From: Diogma glabrata
Lineage: Eukaryota; Arthropoda; Insecta; Diptera; Cylindrotomidae
DNA: 64,000 bases
Direction: 5' to 3'
NCBI GenBank assembly: GCA_963693315.1
Contig: OY856187.1
Span: forward strand, 387,485,685 to 387,549,684
Shown: positions 56,695-64,000 of the stretch, one piece after another
Layout: each line of letters opens with the position of its first letter
How positions within the stretch are numbered: the first letter of the stretch is position 1
Notes under the pieces: generated by a model
The model's input: only the letters and a program-made list of their open reading frames with translations
The model's database searches: none
Told to the model about the DNA's origin: nothing
Translations under genes and position numbers: made by a program

Positions 56695-58890
56695 CTAAGC
56701 TGACATTGATTGTTGAACTATACCTTGATTTAACATTTCCTCAACTTGTGTATTAATTTCTCTTCTTTGAGTCTCAGGTAGTCTATACATTTTTTGATTT
56801 ATTGGAGCGGTGTCCGGCTGGACTGTTATTTTATGTTGTAATACCTCAGTGTATGTCAGTTGATCGTTTGGAAGATGAAATATGTCACAGTAATCTCGGC
56901 ATATTTTCTGTATTGACTCTCTTTCGTTGTCTGTCAACGTCTCTTCTAGTTTTAATTGATTTAAGATTTCCATTTCTCGATTTGATTTCCAATTGTAATG
57001 CTCCTTTATATTAAAAATGTTTGGTAACTCTCTTGTATCTGACTTTTCTATATTGTAATCTGATAGTTTGTGTATTTCTGGTTCATAGTTTTCCAAGACT
57101 TCGTCCTCTTCATTGGCATTTAAAAATCCTAATATAATTTCCGAGTTAATTGGTTCTGTAATCACGTTTGCTGCATATAAACCATTTTTTATTTTCTTTG
57201 AGAAACATATCAATGTTTCCTTTGGATCTGTTTTTAATTTAAATTTCCATGCAATTTTTGATCGTTTAGGTATTACTATTTTTCCTACAGTTGATAATGA
57301 AATTTTTTCATTTTTTGTTTGTGTAATATCATAAGAAATATGGTTGTCTTCCATGTTTTTGTTTGTCGTTTGTATACTGTTAGTATTTTTAATGTCGTTC
57401 AATGACTTCATTGCATAATTTTCTTTTCTTTTCTTGTTCATATTCGTGAAATGTATGTCATTTAGTTTTTTATGGCTTAGTTTTGTATATAGGTCAATGT
57501 TTTTATAAAATTTAGTTATTGGATCTCTGTTTATAGTTTTATTAATGAAATAATTTTTTGTGTTGTAAATATTTTTTAAATTTGATCTTTTTATAGTAAA
57601 AATGTTTTTGCTTTTTGTCTTTGGGATAGTTTTATTTATTTTAAAACGTTTTTTATGATAACATATGTTTGAGGGATTTATGTAGTTTACTTTATGTTTT
57701 TTGTTTGGGTTAAGGTCGTTTGTAGATTTGTTTAGACAATGTAAGTTCGTTTTCTGAGAATCTTGTGAATTGCCTTTGTATTTATAACATGTATTTGTAT
57801 TGAAATTATAATCGTTCGCGTTAGTGATAATGTTGGAATTATTTGTATTTATTTTATAATCGTTAATAGAATGTTTTAAATTACTTGTAATGTTTTCGTT
57901 GGCTTTTTTAGCCGTTATATAATCATTTGTTTTTGTTTTATATTTGTTTATTAAATCGTTTAAATTTGTCTTAATATTCGTATTGTTTTCATTAGCTTTT
58001 GTAGCAATTATAGAATTATTTGTATTCGTTTCATATTTATTTGTTAAATCGTTTAAATTTGTCTTAATATTATTTGTTATTAAATCTAAATTATTATGAG
58101 AATTTGGATCTCCAACGGTACTTGATTTTTCTGTACGTGTTACCTTATGTTCAGATGTTGACTCTAAATTATTTTCGAGTAATTGAGTCCCAATTTCAGA
58201 GATGTTCGCGTCTCTGATATCATGGTAAACCTGAACTGGTCGTTTCGTAATACTATCAACCCCACTATCAGAGATGTTCGCGTCTAAGATATCATGGGTA
58301 ATTTGCACTGTTTTTTCAGTCTGTTGATTTTTTGCATTCGAAAATGTTTGTTCAGTTTCAAACTTCTGATCAAGTTGGAAATTTCCGTTTCCGTTAAATG
58401 GTATCGTAATATGTTGGATAGGTGTTTCCAAATATATCTCTAACTTATTTCCTATATTGTCAATCACTGTTTTTTTATTTAAAAAGTCTCTACCCAAAAT
58501 ACCGTCTGTTTCTATATTTAAATCATCTGCGACTACATGGAAATCGCATTTGCCGTTGAGGCTGTTGAATAATAAACCCTGGGTTAATCCTAGAGTTGAC
58601 TGAATTTGCTTATTTATACCAGTAAAATTTATTGTTTTATCAATTAAATAGGGCGTTCCTGCTTTAATTGCATTATATTTTAATACGGAGATGTCTGCTC
58701 CTGTGTCTATTAAAAATTTTGCATAATTAGTTTTTGCAATGTTTAATGGTATTTTTATAATGGGTGATATATGCTTTAGGTTAGAATTAAAATTTGAAAT
58801 TGTGGGATAAAAAACAGTGTCGCAATAGACCCCTATATTTTGAGAATTATTTGAGGTCGGATTTCTGGGTATGAAATCCGCTCTTACTTG
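56695..58890 (-). CDS. pol: Errantivirus Pol, protease and long linker, unit B
   Basis: Same as in unit A: -1 frameshift entry at 58890, retropepsin IDTGADIS, GRDFL, then a ~380-residue Asn-rich linker containing two copies of a HDI-x-DANIS motif and three copies of an N-D-L-[IT]-N-K-Y-[EK]-T motif. The start of RT follows, then TAG 56695-56697. The frame is uninterrupted from the slippery site to the TAG. The linker has high A+T and many AAT/AAA codons, which suggests low-complexity expansion rather than a captured domain. Confidence 0.8.
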   Translation of the reverse strand, partial: QVRADFIPRNPTSNNSQNIGVYCDTVFYPTISNFNSNLKHISPIIKIPLNIAKTNYAKFLIDTGADISVLKYNAIKAGTPYLIDKTINFTGINKQIQSTLGLTQGLLFNSLNGKCDFHVVADDLNIETDGILGRDFLNKKTVIDNIGNKLEIYLETPIQHITIPFNGNGNFQLDQKFETEQTFSNAKNQQTEKTVQITHDILDANISDSGVDSITKRPVQVYHDIRDANISEIGTQLLENNLESTSEHKVTRTEKSSTVGDPNSHNNLDLITNNIKTNLNDLTNKYETNTNNSIIATKANENNTNIKTNLNDLINKYKTKTNDYITAKKANENITSNLKHSINDYKINTNNSNIITNANDYNFNTNTCYKYKGNSQDSQKTNLHCLNKSTNDLNPNKKHKVNYINPSNICYHKKRFKINKTIPKTKSKNIFTIKRSNLKNIYNTKNYFINKTINRDPITKFYKNIDLYTKLSHKKLNDIHFTNMNKKRKENYAMKSLNDIKNTNSIQTTNKNMEDNHISYDITQTKNEKISLSTVGKIVIPKRSKIAWKFKLKTDPKETLICFSKKIKNGLYAANVITEPINSEIILGFLNANEEDEVLENYEPEIHKLSDYNIEKSDTRELPNIFNIKEHYNWKSNREMEILNQLKLEETLTDNERESIQKICRDYCDIFHLPNDQLTYTEVLQHKITVQPDTAPINQKMYRLPETQRREINTQVEEMLNQGIVQQSMSA

Positions 58891-60434
58891 TTTAAATTTA
58901 AGTTTTCTGTTGCTCTCATTATGTCTATGTCTGTACTTTGTGTAACTATTCCAGATGGTCCTGGAACCCCTTCTGGTTTCTGTGTTAATCTATTGATCGA
59001 GTCGTAAAAGGAAGGTGGTTCTGCTATTACCCTAATATTTGTAGGTTTCTCGTTTACGTAATTATTGTTATTGTTTATTGGATAGTTGTGTTGATTTTGT
59101 GTGTTATTAAATTGAGGTCTGTATTGAGATTGGTTGAAATTATTTTGTGGTCGGTATTGTTGTTGATGATTGAAACCATTTTGCGGTCTATATTGGTTGG
59201 AATTATATTGTGGTCGTGGTTTATAATAATTATTTTGTCTTTTTTGATAAATTTCATGATCTGGAGGCCTCGAAAAATCAATGAATTGAGGGAAATTGTT
59301 TTTGCGCACGTTCATGTTTCTAGTAGTTGGTCTAACTACGTTTGGATAATTTGCTCTAAATGAATTAAATTTATTTTCATAATTTGGTATAACCTCCCCA
59401 TTGTCTCTAAATACATATTCCTCTGGTTTAGGTTTTTTAATTTTATGACAATCTTGTGTGAGATGCCCGTATGATTTGCAAAGTACACAAAATAATGCAT
59501 TTTTTCTCGTTCTGCATTCATTTATCGTGTGTCCCTTTCTCGTACAATACCAACAATATAATTTATTCAAGTCATAATAAGTTTCTCCTAATTCGTCTAT
59601 GTGTCTTCCATTATTAAATTTAAATTCTTTAATTTGTTCCTGAGGTAACGTGTATTCTAGGTGTCTTGCTCTAGAAATCGCCTCTTCGAGTGATGTCGGC
59701 TTGCTGGTTGCGAAAGAAATTTTTATTAAATTTGAAGAAATGCCGTTTTGGAAAGCCTCTAAAGCGAGTCTATTTATTTCCATAACTAATGCTACATTTT
59801 GTTCTTCTGAGTATTTCCTTTTGTACCATTTTTTGGTTTCTCCTACTAACCGTCTTAACTTTTCTGCAAAACTTGTCACGTTTTCTGACGAAGTTTGTCT
59901 GCACTTATTTATTTCTTGGATATAATTTTTTTCCATATCATTATTTATGTACTTATCAATTATATGCTTTTGCAAGCTTTCAAAATTATTAATGTCAAGA
60001 TCATAAATAAGTTCGCAGGCAGGGTACTGAATTTTGTCTAACATTATGCCGAAGAAGTATTTTTTTCCTTCTTCGTCTACATGTGATCTGGCCCTGTTAC
60101 ATGCGTTTAAAAAGAATTTTGCCTCTGCCGGTGTTTTTTCACTCGGTTCTCCTGAGAATATTGGGATGTTGGACATTACCGCCAATACATCGCTAAAGTT
60201 CATTTTGTGTTCCATTTTATTATTAGTATTGTTTAAAGTTTTATGTGATGGACCAGCTGCCGTGCTCGTTTCGTTCTTTAAGTAATGGACAATGTCGTCA
60301 AAAGTGTTTTCAATTTCTACGAATTCTTTGTTCTTGCGTTTTCTGGTTTGTTTTTGTATCAGGTCGGAGTCTGAATACGTCCTGTTACGGGTTTGTCTTA
60401 TGATGTCGGATAACGATATTTTGTTTTTCGACAT
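58884..60434 (-). CDS. gag: Errantivirus Gag, unit B
   Basis: 516-aa Gag identical to that of unit A, ATG at 60432-60434 and TAA at 58884-58886. Capsid-like helical domain, two CCHC knuckles (C294-C307, C316-C329) and Gln/Asn-rich tail. It is the first gene after the leader of the outer 5' LTR, so in unit B transcription would start in LTR 3. Overlaps the Pol frame by only a few bases at the slippery site. Confidence 0.9.
   Translation of the reverse strand: MSKNKISLSDIIRQTRNRTYSDSDLIQKQTRKRKNKEFVEIENTFDDIVHYLKNETSTAAGPSHKTLNNTNNKMEHKMNFSDVLAVMSNIPIFSGEPSEKTPAEAKFFLNACNRARSHVDEEGKKYFFGIMLDKIQYPACELIYDLDINNFESLQKHIIDKYINNDMEKNYIQEINKCRQTSSENVTSFAEKLRRLVGETKKWYKRKYSEEQNVALVMEINRLALEAFQNGISSNLIKISFATSKPTSLEEAISRARHLEYTLPQEQIKEFKFNNGRHIDELGETYYDLNKLYCWYCTRKGHTINECRTRKNALFCVLCKSYGHLTQDCHKIKKPKPEEYVFRDNGEVIPNYENKFNSFRANYPNVVRPTTRNMNVRKNNFPQFIDFSRPPDHEIYQKRQNNYYKPRPQYNSNQYRPQNGFNHQQQYRPQNNFNQSQYRPQFNNTQNQHNYPINNNNNYVNEKPTNIRVIAEPPSFYDSINRLTQKPEGVPGPSGIVTQSTDIDIMRATENLNLNK
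58890..58899 (-). promoter_or_regulatory. -1 ribosomal frameshift site, unit B
   Basis: AAATTTAAAC with two overlapping slippery heptamers, two codons before the gag stop. Confidence 0.8.
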
Positions 60435-61318
60435 ATAATAAAAGTGAGTTTTTGTTTAACGACCGTCAAGGAACTGTTTAACCTTGAATTTGTAAAACGA
60501 TAACCGATTCCTAGAAATTAAATAAATTTTTTGTTTTTCGTATGATTGCGTATATATTCTTTCGTTTGCAATTATTTATTTTAATATTGCAAAATAATTA
60601 TGAAATAATTTGTTTAATACGCAAATAAATTTGTAAATAATTTGATTGTAATAATATTTTATAATTTGTAAATTGTATGTAATAATATTTTATAATACGC
60701 AAAGAATATTTTTCAATTGATTTGTTTGTAATGATATTTTATATTACGCAAATAATATTGTAAATTGTATGTGATAATATTTTAAATACGCAAAAAATAT
60801 TTTTAAATTGGTTTCTTTTAATCGAATGTAGCGTAAATTTATTTTTATAAAAATGATTTAAATGTTTAAATATAGTTAATAATTAGAATATAAATTATAT
60901 ATTTCATGTAAATTTAATTAATCAACGAATTCTGACCTTAAAAAAAAATTTTTTTTTTCAATGATGAAACTTGATGTGATGAGAAAAATTCTGTTTTATT
61001 GTAACAGCAAAATAGTTGTTTGAATTTTTATTTTGTTGTATGTTTTTAGAAGAAAGAAACTGTTGTAAATTTGTTATTTCTTTATAACTTGATGTTAAAA
61101 AATTTGTAAATTCGTGCCCGGGTTAATAGTTGGGATCTCCTTGGTGATCCTGTTGAATCACTTGATTGCTGCGTCACTACAGTGTGACAAATGTTGGACA
61201 CTCCTAGATGTGTCTGTTGTATTATTTAACAAGAATTATCTTGTATTTTGATTTTAAATAGACTTAAAAATTTTTCTGGAAGCTGTTGGTCCTTAACTAG
61301 AGTCTAGGACTCCAAATA
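60435..61318 (-). other. 5' leader, unit B
   Basis: Leader between primer-binding site and gag, same as in unit A, with the TACGCAAA repeat at 60617-60811. Confidence 0.6.
60617..60811. repeat. TACGCAAA repeat in leader, unit B
   Basis: Second copy of the leader repeat described for unit A. Confidence 0.55.
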
Positions 61319-61329
61319 CGGCTGCGCCA
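61319..61329 (-). other. Primer-binding site, unit B
   Basis: TGGCGCAGCCG, two bases (AT) after the end of LTR 3. tRNA-Ser type. Confidence 0.7.
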
Positions 61330-61331
61330 AT

Positions 61332-62806
61332 TGTGGGGGTCGGGTATGCCAAGTGTACTTCTTGTGCGCGTTGAAAAAATACCTGGGAAGTCTTATGATT
61401 ACCACTTACCTGGTATTATTCCCCGGATCATGTATTTCTCGATCTCGTATGTGTTGTTTTTATAAAATACACACCATTTATTACAACTTGTTATTTTTAT
61501 TGGTAACACATGAAATTTTTACTACAAATGATTTGAGGAAAACTCTCGGTTTTCCTATTGAACAATATTCTATTTTAATAGCGAATGATTGTTTGGGAAA
61601 ACTTCTTGTTTTCCTATTAAAATTATGTGAGCACAAACACTACTTTTCTTTAACAACTGATTTGTGGGAAAACTTCTTGTTTTCCTATTAAACAATATTT
61701 TATTTTAATAGCAAATGATTTTTTGGGAAAACTTCTTGTTTTCCTATTAAAAGTATGTGAGCACAAACACTACTTTTCTTTAACAACTGATTTTTGGGAA
61801 AACTTCTTGTTTTCCTATTAAACAATATTTTATTTTAATAGCAAATGATTTTTTGGGAAAACTTCTTGTTTTCCTATTGAAATTATGTGGGAAAAACTTA
61901 TGGTTTTTCTAATTTTTCACTATTTCCACTTTAAGAAAACTTATTTGAGAAATCACTACTTATTTTTTTGATTTTAAAACTGTTTTGGAATTACTTCGAC
62001 GGACAGTAATTCCACGTATATACAAACCGAACTTCAGACTAACTTTTCATTCAATTTTCTATATTATTTATAGGAAATTGTGAATGAAAAATTGACCAAT
62101 CACAAAATAGTGATTTTTTTTTTCTATTTTATGAATGAATAGAAACAGTGAGAACTAATTACTCAGCATTTAATATTTTTAATTGAAAATGTTATATATT
62201 TTTTGTATACGTTATTTGAATCGTCGTTTCCGTTAATCGAATTTTTATTTAATTGTTTAATATGTTTGGATTATCATAATTGGTTTTAGGTTTATATTAT
62301 AGGAATTTTTGTAAGTAAGACATTTTTTGAACGGAAAGTTTTTTGATAGTTTTTCCATATATTGTATGTTTGGATTATTTTATTTGGGATTTGGTTTTAG
62401 AGAAAATCGCTGAGAATGGAATTTTGGTGAATAGAAAAATTATTGGATAATTGAATTAATATTTATATTAATTAAAACATGTTTTAACATGTTTGTTTGG
62501 TGAAAATTGCTTAGCTTAGGCGTTTTGAATTTTATTGTATATTCAAGAAATGTTCATTAATTTCATAAGATGATGAAATTAATTTGTAGGAATAGGCTTA
62601 TAGAAATGTTTGGTTAAACAATATGTTGTAATGTTTGGGAATGGTTGTTACATCTTATGATGAAATAGGGTTTTGGGTTATAAATGGGTTGTAATATCAT
62701 TGGTTTGGTTATAATATCTTTTATTCGTTTTGTTTGTACTAAACCTTATGTGGCTTTTGAGATTCTTTATAGAGGTTCATGTATATTCCGGTTTAGGAAT
62801 ACTACA
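61332..62806 (-). repeat. LTR 3 (outer 5' LTR)
   Basis: 1,475 bp, the LTR from which the array would be transcribed. Begins TGTAGTATTCC next to the right TAAG and ends GACCCCCACA next to primer-binding site B. Looks the same as LTR 1 and LTR 2 on inspection. Confidence 0.9.
61537..61911. repeat. Hairpin array in LTR 3
   Basis: Same hairpin array as in LTR 1. Confidence 0.85.
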
Positions 62807-62810
62807 TAAG
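62807..62810. other. Target-site duplication TAAG, right
   Basis: Matches 39234-39237. Bases beyond it (GTCATTTTC) do not match the left flank. Confidence 0.85.
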
Positions 62811-63766
62811 GTCATTTTCTATTTTGTTGAATGAAACTTGTAACATTGTTGTAAGAAAACAAAAAATTACAATTTCAGAATGAAGCTTTGCCTAAAAATT
62901 CTTATCTGTCCTTAAAGCAAATATTATTATTTACTCAAAATATTGAAGACAAAATATGGATGTCTGAAGCCTCGAAACTCTGAAGTATCAAAACTTTGTT
63001 CTATGTTAGTGCTTCTAGAGAAAGTTCTAGAGAAAAAAATTTTAGAGTTTTGTTGTTTTGTGCCTATATGATTGACGTCAAGGTCACTGTAAATTGTGTT
63101 GTGTGCTCCATACTAAAGCACGTAATTTTCAAAATAGTTTAATGTAATGTCATCTACAGGCAAGTTTGAAATAACTGCGCCATTCAAGCTCAGTCCAAAT
63201 GGAGATTATTTGATTTATATTGCCACATCTTCCAAGTAGCAAAATCTACATCTGTTAGCTGTAGATGGCAATTTGACTAAGCTCTTTGTCAATCCAAAAC
63301 ACAGGACTAATGAATTTTTTATTAACACTTTTTGCTAGACTGTTTACTACTGTATTTTTTTTTTTGTTTGTATTTTTTTTTTTATTTATTTGTTTTCCAA
63401 AAATTAAATTCATATGGAAAACCATTAATTTTTATATTTCAAATACATAAAATAATAGAATACCTTAACTAAATTTTAAGATTTAAATTTTCAGTAATTA
63501 TATATAATTAAATTGTTATTATTATTACCAATACGTAAATATTTAAATTATTATTGTTATTTTATTTATTAATTATTTTATTTTTATTCATTTATATGTT
63601 TAATTTATCTTTTTGAATTTTTCGTTATTATTAATCTGTTTTAAATTACATTTCTTTGTCTTCTTTAATTTTATAAATATGTAGAGGGATTCGAATCCAT
63701 CACTATGATTGAAAAAACCTTCCGGACAAGTGAATTAAAATATTATTAAAAATTCCATTGTAAATA
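62811..63766. other. Non-coding flank
   Basis: AT-rich DNA with no gene recognised. The last ~100 bases are probably the 3' untranslated end of the LINE that follows on the minus strand. Confidence 0.45.
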
Positions 63767-64000
63767 TTAATGGACTACGTCGTATTGTTCACAAAACTCT
63801 CTATACAAACTAAGTCTAACATCTTTCTTGAACGCATTAATTGTCATTGTTTTCTGTTCCACTGAAAGATTATTATAGAGTTTTATACCTCTGTAGAATG
63901 GACTATTCATGGCCGTATTAGTTGAAAATTTTGGTAGGCGGTAGTTTAGTGCTGTTCGGCTATTTCTATTAGTGACTGTTAGATTAATTATAAGAAAATT
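63767..64000 (-). pseudogene. C-terminus of a LINE reverse transcriptase (partial, runs off window)
   Basis: The minus strand is open from the window edge to TAA 63767-63769, 77 codons with no start. The segment NYRLPKFSTNTAMNSPFYRG, then IKLYNNLS and FKKDVRLSLYREF, resembles the region after the thumb of CR1/Jockey-type non-LTR reverse transcriptases (YKG-L-NSLP and FK blocks). No catalytic part is in view. It may be intact beyond the window, but I class it as a partial copy. Confidence 0.55.

Larger units (their letters stand above)
39238..62806 (-). mobile_element. Tandem errantivirus array (LTR-int-LTR-int-LTR)
   Basis: Two complete errantivirus (Ty3/Gypsy, env-bearing) units share a central LTR. 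The period is exactly 11,047 bp, and Gag, Pol and Env are identical in both units. Everything reads on the minus strand. One TAAG duplication flanks the entire array, so it entered the site in one integration or expanded in place by LTR-LTR unequal exchange. A unit with both LTRs is 12,522 bp, long for this group. An assembly collapse or expansion error would also give perfectly identical units and must be kept in mind. Confidence 0.9.

Noticed and set aside
63670..63730. GGATTCGAATCC, like a tRNA B box
   Set aside because: It is a self-complementary 12-mer. No A box or tRNA arms at the right distance.

Overview
The window is AT-rich, gene-poor, repeat-dense nuclear DNA from an arthropod, most likely an insect. 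The evidence is an errantivirus-type LTR retrotransposon with an env gene, APE-type non-LTR retrotransposons, CsRn1-like Gypsy fragments, an insect-style tyrosine recombinase remnant and many fold-back (MITE-like) elements. I cannot resolve the order. No intact host gene, rRNA or tRNA gene is supported.

Left part (1-10.4 kb): a 9-bp minisatellite (unit TTTCAAATG and point variants) lies in four blocks, the first inverted relative to the rest. A 5'-truncated, frameshifted LINE (ORF1 tail, endonuclease, reverse transcriptase, minus strand, about 5.83-9.55 kb) sits inside the array. The minisatellite is open in most frames, and these spurious frames are not genes.

Middle part (10.4-39.2 kb): mostly non-coding. 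It holds a 1.4-kb fold-back element with ~500-bp arms (14.35-15.75 kb), Gypsy RT/RNase H/integrase remnants (18.0-18.9 kb), a broken tyrosine recombinase with palindromes and a nested hairpin beside it (20.0-21.2 kb), several palindromic MITEs, a LINE endonuclease fragment preceded by a GC-rich island (25.1-26.5 kb), a Gypsy gag-protease remnant (26.5-27.75 kb), a GGTGGTCAT minisatellite (29.8-30.2 kb) and a CACTG-ended DNA-transposon-like element (32.3-33.7 kb). Two inverted ~385-bp repeats (18956-19340 and 27749-28131) cut the Gypsy remnants so that flipping the DNA between them gives one collinear element. This suggests an inversion.

Right part (39238-62806): the dominant feature is a tandem errantivirus array on the minus strand, LTR-internal-LTR-internal-LTR, with an exact 11,047-bp period. 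Each LTR is 1,475 bp and each internal region 9,572 bp. One 4-bp target duplication (TAAG) flanks the whole array. Each unit has a tRNA-Ser-type primer-binding site, gag with two CCHC knuckles, a -1 frameshift signal made of two overlapping slippery heptamers, pol (protease, a very long Asn-rich linker, RT, RNase H, integrase), env with a furin site and membrane anchor, and a polypurine tract. Both units carry the same in-frame TAG at the start of RT, so neither encodes a continuous Pol. Gag packages the RNA, Pol copies and integrates it, and Env, probably from a spliced mRNA, would give infectivity. The window ends in the C-terminus of another LINE reverse transcriptase (63767-64000, minus).
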